Below are positions 1-5,170 of a DNA stretch of 12,603 nt, in pieces (position 1 is the first letter of the stretch; every line of letters begins with the position of its first letter). Below the pieces are notes generated by a model. The model was not told the DNA's origin and did not search any database. It saw nothing but the letters and a program-made list of their open reading frames with translations. The position numbers and the translations under genes are program-made. This DNA comes from an uncultured Eubacteriales bacterium (GTDB lineage: Bacteria > Bacillota > Clostridia > Christensenellales > UBA1242), in NCBI GenBank assembly GCA_948787875.1, contig CAQFKO010000033.1, positions 1-12,603 of the forward strand. Reading direction: 5' to 3'.

Positions 1-164
1 TATATTGCATTAATCTTTATTTTGCAGTTATTTATATCTTGGGACATCATTTTGTTGAATATATATGGTGATATTTTGCATTTTTTGCAAAACTTTTTTA
101 CTGTTAAATTGTTATTTTTTATATAAGCCTCTATTGCATCTGTATTAATTGATTTATATATCAT
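1..164 (-). CDS. Partial HTH-type DNA-binding protein (runs off left edge)
   Basis: An open frame of 54 codons begins at ATG 164-162 and reaches the window edge without a stop. A good ribosome site (AAGGGGA, 176-170) lies 5 nt before the ATG. The visible residues include NLTVKKFCKKCKIS (about 19-32), followed by a segment that reads like the second helix of a small Cro/XRE-type helix-turn-helix protein. This pattern is seen in short clostridial HTH proteins. A minus-strand TTGACA (239-234) with TATAAT (218-213) or TAATAT (216-211) lies upstream and overlaps the shared inverted repeat. It is divergent from the XRE gene at 256. That it is a real gene is supported by start, ribosome site and promoter. 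The HTH assignment is moderate because the C-terminus is missing. Confidence 0.65.
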   Translation of the reverse strand, partial: MIYKSINTDAIEAYIKNNNLTVKKFCKKCKISPYIFNKMMSQDINNCKIKINAI

Positions 165-186
165 ATTTGTCCCCTTGTATATAAAT

Positions 187-230
187 TACCAATATGGTAC
201 ATATACTTACATATTATAACCATATTGGTA
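187..230. promoter_or_regulatory. Shared operator: 11-bp perfect inverted repeat between divergent HTH genes
   Basis: TACCAATATGG (187-197) and CCATATTGGTA (220-230) are exact reverse complements. Each arm is also nearly palindromic by itself (TACCAATATGGTA; ACCATATTGGT), so this may be two operators whose centres are about 31 bp (three helical turns) apart. The right arm lies inside both the minus-strand promoter (TTGACA 239-234 / TATAAT 218-213) and a plus-strand one. A regulator made by either flanking gene is the natural ligand; that is inference. Confidence 0.7.
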
Positions 231-234
231 CAAT
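206..234 (+). promoter_or_regulatory. Candidate promoter of the XRE gene at 256
   Basis: CTTACA (206-211) and TACAAT (229-234) are separated by 17 nt, placing transcription start near 241, 15 nt before the ATG. The right arm of the operator sits in the spacer, as expected for repression by steric blocking. Confidence 0.4.
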
Positions 235-239
235 GTCAA
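211..239 (-). promoter_or_regulatory. Leftward promoter of the partial HTH gene
   Basis: On the minus strand TTGACA (239-234) is followed after 15 nt by TATAAT (218-213), or after 17 nt by TAATAT (216-211). The element directs transcription toward the gene starting at 164 and overlaps the right operator arm. Confidence 0.5.
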
Positions 240-255
240 GTGTAAGAGGGATTAA

Positions 256-465
256 ATGGAAAAACTTTGTCAAAGGTTAAAAGAACTTAGAACTGAAAAC
301 GGCTTGAAACAAAATGATGTTGCTGTTGTTTTGAAGGTCAGCAGAGTTGTTTATAACAGATACGAAAACAATCAAAGAGAACTGCCTTTGGATTTGCTTG
401 TTCAACTTGCCGATTTTTATAAGGTTTCAACAGATTATCTGTTGGGCAGAACTAACGAATACTAA
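256..465 (+). CDS. XRE-family transcriptional regulator, 69 aa
   Basis: This single-domain Cro/CI-type helix-turn-helix protein binds DNA, usually as a dimer. Residues 5-60 form the whole HTH_3 domain: a first helix (LCQRLKELRTENGL), the helix-turn-helix (about 19-40), the conserved WE/YE position (YENNQRELP) and the closing helix ending KVSTDYLLG, a very typical family ending. There is no C-terminal dimerisation or protease-sensitive domain. The ribosome site AGAGGGA precedes the ATG by 5 nt. The gene is divergent from another HTH gene across an 11-bp inverted repeat, so autoregulation or mutual regulation is likely. A weak terminator follows, so it is probably monocistronic. Targets are unknown. 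The family call is near certain. Confidence 0.93.
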   Translation: MEKLCQRLKELRTENGLKQNDVAVVLKVSRVVYNRYENNQRELPLDLLVQLADFYKVSTDYLLGRTNEY

Positions 466-471
466 GTTTTG

Positions 472-492
472 GAGCATTTCGCTCTTTTTTTT
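472..492 (+). terminator. Weak intrinsic terminator after XRE gene
   Basis: GAGC (472-475), loop ATTTC and GCTC (481-484) are followed by eight T residues. The stem is only 4 bp (5 with a G-T pair), so termination may be partial and dapB could receive read-through. Confidence 0.5.
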
Positions 493-500
493 ATTGATTT

Positions 501-531
501 TTGCACAAACTTTTTGTGTCTTTCATATAAT
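501..531 (+). promoter_or_regulatory. dapB: Candidate dapB promoter with long spacer
   Basis: TTGCAC (501-506) and a perfect TATAAT (526-531) are 19 nt apart, longer than the usual 17. The TATAAT lies only 15 nt before the ATG, so a transcript from it would have a leader of about 8-9 nt and begin within the ribosome site. The TATAAT is clear; its use is uncertain. Confidence 0.4.
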
Positions 532-546
532 AGAGGGAGGTGAAAG

Positions 547-1206
547 ATGAAAACTATTGCAGTTGTTGGTGCAAAAGGGAAAATGGGTAGCGAGGTTTGC
601 AAATCACTTGAAGGAATTTATAAACTTGTTAAAATTGACAAGGGAGAGCCAAGTCTTGAAAAGGCGGGAAAACTTGACCTTGTGGTTGATTTTTCAACGC
701 ATGAAAATTCCGCTGTTTGTGCAAAGTTTTGCGCGGAGCATGGCGTTAAACTTATTGTGGGGTCTACCGGACAAACCGACGAAGAACTACTTGCTATTTT
801 TAAAACCGCAAAAGTTGTTCCTGTTTTAAAAGCGGGGAACTTTTCGGTTGGAATCCATCTTTTGAAAAAGGCGCTTACAGATATTTTGAAGCAGACCCAT
901 GCAGATGTAACTATTTTTGAAAAACATCACAGTGACAAACTCGACAGTCCGAGTGGGACTGCTCTTGAAATTGCGTATATTGCAAGTGAGGTTTCCGAAA
1001 GAGAACCGCAGATACTTTCTTTGCGTGGAGGAAGAGAAATCGGCACACATTCCGCTTATGTTTATTTTGGTGACGAGGTTCTGAAAATTGAGCACCAAGC
1101 TTTTTCAAGAAAAGCATTTGCTGACGGCGTTAAAATTGCAGCTGATTATTTGCTAAAACAAAGTGAAGCGAAATTATATTTTTTTGATGATATTTTTAAT
1201 GTCTGA
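547..1206 (+). CDS. dapB: 4-hydroxy-tetrahydrodipicolinate reductase (DapB)
   Basis: DapB reduces 4-hydroxy-tetrahydrodipicolinate with NAD(P)H in the cytoplasmic diaminopimelate/lysine pathway. Residues 8-14 (GAKGKMG) are the GxxGxMG nucleotide loop, DFSTHE (48-53) and GSTGQ (72-76) line the cofactor and substrate site, and EKHHSDK (125-131) followed by DSPSGTA (133-139) is the catalytic signature: H127 and K131 correspond to the proton donor His159 and Lys163 of E. coli. The 219-residue length is short for the family (about 240-270); the losses seem to be in loops, since all motifs are present. A strong GGGAGG site sits 6 nt before the ATG. No other dap gene is adjacent and no lysine-riboswitch-like leader is visible. 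No clear terminator follows. Confidence 0.96.
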   Translation: MKTIAVVGAKGKMGSEVCKSLEGIYKLVKIDKGEPSLEKAGKLDLVVDFSTHENSAVCAKFCAEHGVKLIVGSTGQTDEELLAIFKTAKVVPVLKAGNFSVGIHLLKKALTDILKQTHADVTIFEKHHSDKLDSPSGTALEIAYIASEVSEREPQILSLRGGREIGTHSAYVYFGDEVLKIEHQAFSRKAFADGVKIAADYLLKQSEAKLYFFDDIFNV

Positions 1207-1268
1207 TATTATTTGATTTTTTTTGCTTTCGTCAAATTGTACAATTTACATTTTTTTATAATATTAAA

Positions 1269-1300
1269 TTGACATCTTATTTTGATAATGCAATAATAAT
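1269..1300 (+). promoter_or_regulatory. Candidate promoter of the 161-aa membrane protein
   Basis: A perfect TTGACA (1269-1274) is followed by AATAAT either 17 nt (1292-1297) or 20 nt (1295-1300) later. AGGAGG starts 3-6 nt after the -10, giving a very short leader. Confidence 0.45.
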
Positions 1301-1317
1301 TTTAGGAGGAAAAATTT

Positions 1318-1803
1318 ATGAAGAAAAAACAAGTTATTACACTTAAAAATGCACTTTATTTTGTGCCAATCGTTCTTTCAATCGTGGCTATTTGTATGTT
1401 ATTTGTAACCGCACTTTCTTACAATTACACAGTTCCGATTGCGGGCGAGCAAAACTTTGGATTTACAGGTGTTGAGGCTGTTTTTGGAAAAGAAAATTTC
1501 CTTGCGTTTTCATTTATGAACTTGCTTAGCTACATTTTTGTTTTGGTTGCGGCAATCTTTGCTGTGCTTAGACTTTTTGGAGTTTTAAAAAGCAAACTAT
1601 TTGATTATGTAATAGTTGCACTCTTTGTTGTTGCGGCAATTTTCTTCTTCTTAAACGTTCAATTTGTTGTTTGGACAGAATCTGTTAAAACTGTTATTAA
1701 CACATTTGATGTTAAGTTCGTTCTTGGTGCAGGCCCTATTGTTGCCGGCGTATTATCACTTGTTTCTGCTGTATCAGTTGCAGTTGCAAGCACAAGAAAA
1801 TAG
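1318..1803 (+). CDS. Four-helix integral membrane protein, unknown function
   Basis: I do not recognise this family. The 161 residues contain four hydrophobic stretches, at about 10-34, 61-86, 94-117 and 134-157, with a Lys-rich N-terminus (MKKKQVITLK) and short basic C-terminus (STRK) that fit a cytoplasmic location of both ends. The longest soluble part, about residues 35-60 between helices 1 and 2, would lie outside the cell. No catalytic motif or lipobox is visible. AGGAGG lies 8 nt before the ATG. It has its own promoter-like sequence and a strong terminator, so it is probably transcribed alone. The layout resembles the next gene (also four helices) but without recognisable sequence identity. 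Confidence 0.85.
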   Translation: MKKKQVITLKNALYFVPIVLSIVAICMLFVTALSYNYTVPIAGEQNFGFTGVEAVFGKENFLAFSFMNLLSYIFVLVAAIFAVLRLFGVLKSKLFDYVIVALFVVAAIFFFLNVQFVVWTESVKTVINTFDVKFVLGAGPIVAGVLSLVSAVSVAVASTRK

Positions 1804-1819
1804 TTTTGGCTAAGATTTT

Positions 1820-1845
1820 GAGTGGCGTTTTGCCACTCTTTTTTT
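1820..1845 (+). terminator. Strong intrinsic terminator
   Basis: GAGTGGC (1820-1826) and GCCACTC (1832-1838) form a perfect 7-bp stem with loop GTTTT, followed by seven T residues. It ends the transcript of the membrane protein gene at 1318. Confidence 0.9.
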
Positions 1846-1882
1846 GTGCATTTTACAAAATGTTACATTTTTATCTATTTGT

Positions 1883-1914
1883 TTGACATTTTGCGTGCTT
1901 TTTTTTAATATAAT
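1883..1914 (+). promoter_or_regulatory. Candidate promoter of the acidic-tail membrane protein
   Basis: TTGACA (1883-1888) is perfect. A perfect TATAAT (1909-1914) lies 20 nt downstream; TTAATA (1905-1910) with a 16-nt spacer is an alternative. The TATAAT ends 15 nt before the ATG. Confidence 0.45.
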
Positions 1915-1929
1915 TTATAGGAGGACTTT

Positions 1930-2586
1930 ATGGAAGATGTTTTAGAAGAAAAACAACCTAGACTCGTGATTGCTATTTTGATGGCAGTTGTTATGGGTCT
2001 TGTTGGTTGTGCATTATTTATTTTGCTTTATTATTTTGGCGTAATCGCTTGGGTTGCAGGTTTTGTTTTGGTTCTTGCTGCCGCTTGGGGATACAAAAAA
2101 TTTAATCTTAAAATGGATACGAAAGGCTATTTTATTATTGCAGTAATTGCCATTGTTGAAATTTTGCTTTCACTTTTTGTTGGACTTGCTATTGATTGTT
2201 CCGAAATTTTTGAGGTTTCTTTCTTTGAAAGCTTTGGGCTTTTAATGGAACTTATTGAGGAATATCCTGAACTTAAATCTGCTGTTGTTGGGGACGCTAT
2301 ATTTACTTTAATCAGCATTGTTGTTGGATTTATTTTGCTTGTTTCAAGCGAAAGAAGAAGTGCCAGAGCAAAACAGCATGAGGAACTTCTTAAAGAAGCA
2401 GAGGCAAAAACAAATGCCGAAGCTCTTGCAAAAGAAGAGGCTGAAAGATATGCCGTTGAAAAAAGTTCAAATTCTGAATCTGATTTTGAAGAAGAGAATT
2501 TCGAGAATTTAGACGAAGAATTTGATAATGACGACGATAAAGACGACGTTGAAGATGACGAAGACGACGAAAGAGATTATAACTAA
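1930..2586 (+). CDS. Membrane protein with charged helix and highly acidic C-terminal tail
   Basis: No family is recognised. The 218-residue protein has four hydrophobic segments, at about 12-36, 37-55, 66-88 and 119-142. A basic patch follows (SSERRSARAK), then an Ala/Glu/Lys-rich helix likely to form a coiled coil (about 150-175). The last 38 residues contain 23 Asp or Glu. By the positive-inside rule the RRSARAK patch places the tail in the cytoplasm. Such a tail could bind cations or basic proteins, but that is a guess. AGGAGG precedes the ATG by 5 nt. A terminator follows the stop, so the gene is probably transcribed alone. GAC/GAA codons dominate the tail, and the low complexity suggests expansion. 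Confidence 0.85.
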   Translation: MEDVLEEKQPRLVIAILMAVVMGLVGCALFILLYYFGVIAWVAGFVLVLAAAWGYKKFNLKMDTKGYFIIAVIAIVEILLSLFVGLAIDCSEIFEVSFFESFGLLMELIEEYPELKSAVVGDAIFTLISIVVGFILLVSSERRSARAKQHEELLKEAEAKTNAEALAKEEAERYAVEKSSNSESDFEEENFENLDEEFDNDDDKDDVEDDEDDERDYN

Positions 2587-2609
2587 AAGATAAAATTATT
2601 TAAATTTTA

Positions 2610-2639
2610 AACAAAAGCACCGATTTTGGTGTTTTTGTT
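2610..2639 (+). terminator. Intrinsic terminator
   Basis: AACAAAAGCACC (2610-2621) pairs with GGTGTTTTTGTT (2628-2639) over 12 positions with one G-T pair and a 6-nt loop. The 3' arm itself supplies the T tract, and the A/T symmetry would let it act on both strands. Confidence 0.8.
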
Positions 2640-2661
2640 TTGGTTTATTAGACTTTATATT

Positions 2662-2689
2662 TTGAACTTAAAAATTTTAATGCTATAAT
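2662..2689 (+). promoter_or_regulatory. Extended -10 promoter of the adh-yhhN operon
   Basis: TTGAAC (2662-2667), a 16-nt spacer and TATAAT (2684-2689) preceded by TGC make an extended -10 (TGCTATAAT). Transcription would start near 2696, ahead of an AAGGA-type ribosome site. Confidence 0.65.
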
Positions 2690-2721
2690 TGTGGCGGAAT
2701 AAAAACTAAAAAGGAATTATT

Positions 2722-3927
2722 ATGAATATTTTTAGAAAGATTTATTGCAGAGTTTATCAAGCAATGTTTAGAATGGTTTTGCCTTTTTTGCCTTATAGAA
2801 AACCTTTTATTCTTAGCGACAACGAACATATTGTCAGAATTTTAAAAAGAGATAAATTTGATTCTGTTATTATTGTTACTGACAAAGGCATAAGAAATTT
2901 GGGTTTGACAAAAGCTTTGGAAGAAGCAATTGCTAAGGCAAATATTAAACTTTGTGTTTTTGATGGCACTGTTCCTAACCCTACAACAGAAAATGTTAAT
3001 GAGGCTCTTGAACTTTTTAAGTCTAACAAGTGCCAAGCCATAATTGCGGTTGGGGGCGGGTCTGCTATGGATTGTGCCAAGGCTATGGGCGCGCTTGTTG
3101 CAAATCCAAAAAAAACTTTGGCTCAAATGAAGGGTATTTTGAAAGTTAAAAATAAGTTGCCTGATTTGTTTGCCATTCCTACTACCGCCGGAACGGGCAG
3201 TGAAACCACACTTGCCGCAGTTATTACCGACAGCAAAACAAGACACAAATATGCTATAAACGATTTTCCGCTTATTCCAAAATATGCCATGTTGGACGCA
3301 AGTTTGACTGTTGGGCTTCCTAAAAGCATTACGGCAACAACAGGCATGGACGCACTCACTCATGCTGTGGAGGCATATATAGGGCAAAGCACTACAAAAA
3401 GCACAAGAGCAGATGCAAAGGCTGCGGTTAAAATTGTGTTTGAAAATTTGACGACGGTCTACAAAGACGGCTCTAATATTATTGCCAGAGAAAGTATGCT
3501 TTTTGCTGCCTTTAAAGCAGGGTGTGCTTTTACCAAGTCTTATGTGGGCTATGTTCACGCAGTTGCTCATTCACTTGGAGGGAAATATAATATTGCTCAT
3601 GGCTTGGCAAATGCGATTATTTTGCCGTATGTGTTAAAAAAATACGGAAAGAGTGTTCAAAAAAAATTATGGGAATTGGGCGTTTATTGCGGGTTGTTTG
3701 ATAAGTCTGTTTCTAAGGCAGAAGGGGCAAAGCTTTTTATTGAAAAGATTGAAGATATGAATAAGTTTATGGGAATAGGCAACACCATTGAGCAAATTGA
3801 CGAAGCGGATATTTCTGAACTAGCTAGGCTTGCAGACAAAGAGGCGAATCCGCTTTATCCTGTTCCGAAGTTATTTTCCGCAAAAGAATTGGAAACAATT
3901 TACAGAGAAGTTAAGTTTGGTTTATAG
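2722..3927 (+). CDS. Iron-containing alcohol dehydrogenase
   Basis: A group III NAD(P)-dependent alcohol/aldehyde oxidoreductase. The N-terminal Rossmann-like half carries GGGSAMDCAK (111-120) and TTAGTGSET (154-162). The C-terminal helical half carries the metal site: D210 and H214 in MDALTHAVEAY, H279 in YVHAVAH and H293 in IAHG; H283 matches the active-site histidine after the first metal histidine in FucO-like enzymes. At 401 residues the length is typical. The first 30 residues form a basic/hydrophobic extension (FRKIYCRVYQAMFRMVLPF) absent from the FucO-type core, which might associate with membranes. The yhhN-family gene begins 15 bp after the stop, so the two are co-transcribed. Substrate cannot be read from sequence; a long-chain aldehyde is an attractive guess from the neighbour. 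Confidence 0.95.
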   Translation: MNIFRKIYCRVYQAMFRMVLPFLPYRKPFILSDNEHIVRILKRDKFDSVIIVTDKGIRNLGLTKALEEAIAKANIKLCVFDGTVPNPTTENVNEALELFKSNKCQAIIAVGGGSAMDCAKAMGALVANPKKTLAQMKGILKVKNKLPDLFAIPTTAGTGSETTLAAVITDSKTRHKYAINDFPLIPKYAMLDASLTVGLPKSITATTGMDALTHAVEAYIGQSTTKSTRADAKAAVKIVFENLTTVYKDGSNIIARESMLFAAFKAGCAFTKSYVGYVHAVAHSLGGKYNIAHGLANAIILPYVLKKYGKSVQKKLWELGVYCGLFDKSVSKAEGAKLFIEKIEDMNKFMGIGNTIEQIDEADISELARLADKEANPLYPVPKLFSAKELETIYREVKFGL

Positions 3928-3942
3928 AAAAGGGGACTAATT

Positions 3943-4623
3943 ATGAAAAGGGCTTTGAATATTATTTCATTATTATTGATTGTGGCGATTATTGTGGGCG
4001 ATATTTGTTATATTGTTGTGGGCGGTTTGCTGGCGAAAAGTTTAACAAGTGCTTGCTTTGTGCTTTTGGGTGTTGTGTGTATTTTTCAGGCGATAAAAAG
4101 TAAAACACCATATAAAAAGTTTTGCATATTTTTGCTTGTGGGCTTGGTGTTTGCAATGCTTGGAGATATTTTGCTTGAAGTTGAATTTATTGTAGGTGCT
4201 GCTCTGTTTGCCGTTGGGCATGTATTCTTTTTTGTAAGTTATTGCTTTATTTCTAGATTTAAGTGGAAAGACTTGATTTTTGGAACTGCGATTTTTGTTC
4301 CTTCTGTGCTTTTAATAACACTTGCACCATTTTTTGAATTTGGTGGCGTTATTATGGAAATTGTTTGCGTGATTTATGCAATTATAATTTCTTGTATGGT
4401 TGGAAAGGCTGTTTCTAACTTGGTTGAAACAAAAAACTTGTTAAACATTGTGATTGTTGTTGGAAGCTGTTTATTTTTCTTTTCCGACCTAATGCTATTA
4501 TTAAATGTTTTTGCAAGTCTGCCACAAGTTGTGGGAATACTTTGCCTTGCAACATATTACCCGGCAGAAATTTTGCTTGCTTGTTCAATCGGTATTTCTG
4601 CTTGCAACAAAAAAGAGGCTTAA
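3943..4623 (+). CDS. YhhN/TMEM86-family membrane protein (lysoplasmalogenase-like)
   Basis: The 226 residues contain about eight hydrophobic helices. Family marks are GDILLEV (74-80), a following ALFAVGHVFFFVSY (87-100), FFFSDLMLLLN (178-188) with the conserved Ser-Asp, and ATYYPAEILL (203-212), matching the Asp-rich helices and terminal tyrosine motif of YhhN/TMEM86. Characterised members hydrolyse the vinyl-ether bond of lysoplasmalogens, freeing a fatty aldehyde and a glycerophospholipid head. Anaerobic clostridia often make plasmalogens, so the role is plausible, but bacterial YhhN functions are less well proven. The ribosome site GGGGA precedes the ATG at 3943. It is the second gene of an operon with the alcohol dehydrogenase and ends at a long hairpin terminator. 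Confidence 0.85.
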   Translation: MKRALNIISLLLIVAIIVGDICYIVVGGLLAKSLTSACFVLLGVVCIFQAIKSKTPYKKFCIFLLVGLVFAMLGDILLEVEFIVGAALFAVGHVFFFVSYCFISRFKWKDLIFGTAIFVPSVLLITLAPFFEFGGVIMEIVCVIYAIIISCMVGKAVSNLVETKNLLNIVIVVGSCLFFFSDLMLLLNVFASLPQVVGILCLATYYPAEILLACSIGISACNKKEA

Positions 4624-4632
4624 AAATTTAAC

Positions 4633-4689
4633 CATATCTGAATTTGCAATATCAAAAATTTATGTTGCATATTTGGATATGATTTTTTT
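4633..4689 (+). terminator. Long-stem intrinsic terminator of the adh-yhhN operon
   Basis: The 5' arm 4633-4652 pairs with 4662-4681 over about 20 positions with one T-T mismatch and a few G-T pairs, leaving a 9-nt loop. CATATC and GATATG form the base, and seven T residues (4683-4689) follow. It is unusually long but AT-rich. Confidence 0.85.
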
Positions 4690-4743
4690 GTTTAGAGGGA
4701 AAAAGACAGTTTTAAAATTTTTTGTAAAATTTATTATATTTTA

Positions 4744-4772
4744 TTGACATTATAATTGGTTTTTGTTATTAT
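4744..4772 (+). promoter_or_regulatory. Strong tRNA operon promoter
   Basis: A perfect TTGACA (4744-4749), a 17-nt spacer and TATTAT (4767-4772) predict a start near 4779, about 27 nt before tRNA-Ala. This is the best consensus promoter in the window, fitting stable RNA synthesis. Confidence 0.85.
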
Positions 4773-4805
4773 ATAAAAGCATTGAAAAATATGCGCCTAT
4801 ATTAT

Positions 4806-4882
4806 GGGGGTATAGCTCAGTTGGCTAGAGCACTTGCCTTGCAAGCAAGGGGTCATCGGTTCGAATCCGATTATCTCCACCA
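4806..4882 (+). tRNA. tRNA-Ala (anticodon TGC)
   Basis: This 77-nt gene folds as a full cloverleaf: acceptor GGGGGTA with TATCTCC, D-arm with AGCTCAGTTGGCTAGAGC, anticodon stem CTTGC/GCAAG around loop CTTGCAA (anticodon TGC), T-arm ATCGG/CCGAT with the standard TTCGAAT loop, discriminator A and encoded CCA. The acceptor carries the G3-U70 pair (G4808 with T4876), the identity element read by alanyl-tRNA synthetase. It lies 3 nt before tRNA-Ile under one promoter. The Ala-Ile pair usually sits in rRNA spacers, but no rRNA sequence is adjacent here. Confidence 0.97.
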
Positions 4883-4885
4883 TAT

Positions 4886-4962
4886 AGGACTGTAGCTCAG
4901 TTGGTTAGAGCACCACCCTGATAAGGTGGGGGTCGGTGGTCCGAGTCCACTCAGTCCTACCA
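4886..4962 (+). tRNA. tRNA-Ile (anticodon GAT), with C at position 55
   Basis: A 77-nt cloverleaf: acceptor AGGACTG with CAGTCCT, anticodon stem CCACC/GGTGG around CTGATAA (anticodon GAT, reading AUC/AUU), T-stem GGTGG/CCACT and encoded CCA. The overall sequence closely follows bacterial tRNA-Ile. The T-loop reads TCCGAGT, so position 55 (4941) is C rather than the near-universal T that becomes pseudouridine. It shares a promoter with tRNA-Ala and is followed directly by a terminator. Confidence 0.95.
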
Positions 4963-5018
4963 ATAAAATGCCACACTCACAAGGTGTGGTTTTTTATTGG
5001 TAAAAAAGTTGGCTAAGA
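4962..5018 (+). repeat. Direct repeat copy 1 (terminator block)
   Basis: This roughly 57-bp block, from AATAAAATGCCACAC through the terminator to GCTAAGA, recurs at 5171-5228 with one substitution in the hairpin and small differences plus one indel near the end. The offset between copies is 209 bp. Confidence 0.85.
4971..4995 (+). terminator. Intrinsic terminator after tRNA-Ile (repeat copy 1)
   Basis: CCACACT (4971-4977) pairs with GGTGTGG (4983-4989; one T-G pair) around loop CACAA, followed by six T residues. Flanking AATAAAA and TTTTATT can also pair, so it could work in both directions. Confidence 0.9.
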
Positions 5019-5170
5019 CCACCGACCTGTAATGAATCAGGAGCTATTTGCGACAGCAAAAGCCCCTGCCACCGAAGGTTGCCGAACTTGTTTCGGCATA
5101 AGGTGGATTTGATTTGGTAAATAGATTTAAGTTTGTGTAGTGAAGCGGTAAATGATTTATATGTGCCGAG
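5015..5170 (+). ncRNA. Candidate structured small RNA of unknown family
   Basis: Two adjacent hairpins are visible on the plus strand. Hairpin 1: 5038-5051 pairs with 5056-5068 around tetraloop GACA, with one bulged A and one A-C mismatch (13 paired or near-paired positions). Hairpin 2: CCACC (5069-5073) with GGTGG (5102-5106) encloses GCCGAA (5081-5086) with TTCGGC (5092-5097), loop CTTGT. A further option, TTCGGCA with TGCCGAG (5163-5169), would compete with hairpin 2. A full terminator (5180-5204) follows. No separate promoter is obvious, so it might be cut from tRNA read-through. It does not match 6S, SRP, T-box or a riboswitch I know. No frame here looks protein-coding. Confidence 0.45.
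5017..5040 (-). repeat. Degraded inverted copy of the tRNA-Ile 3' half
   Basis: Read on the minus strand, CTGAT (5040-5036), 8 nt, then GGTCGGTGGTC (5027-5017) matches tRNA-Ile CTGAT (4919-4923), 8 nt, GGTCGGTGGTC (4931-4941) with identical spacing. The minus-strand sequence then continues with partial similarity and reaches ACCAATAAAA just as the tRNA does, so the terminator lies at the centre of a large imperfect palindrome. No complete cloverleaf exists on the minus strand. Confidence 0.55.

Noticed and set aside
466..546. Lysine (L-box) riboswitch upstream of dapB
   Set aside because: Only about 80 bp lie between the genes, and they hold a small terminator and a promoter-like box, too little for the roughly 170-nt L-box.
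2842..3570. 242-codon minus-strand open frame opposite the alcohol dehydrogenase
   Set aside because: The plus-strand frame carries every Fe-ADH motif; the antisense product is Cys/Ser/Phe/Asn-rich with no motif, and no ribosome site precedes it.
4505..4747. 80-codon plus-strand frame overlapping the end of the yhhN-family gene
   Set aside because: It runs through the long hairpin terminator and its T tract, has no ribosome site, and reads as low-complexity AT-rich translation.
4806..4962. tRNA-Ala/tRNA-Ile as an rRNA operon spacer
   Set aside because: A dedicated promoter lies just upstream and a terminator just downstream, and no 16S or 23S sequence flanks the pair.
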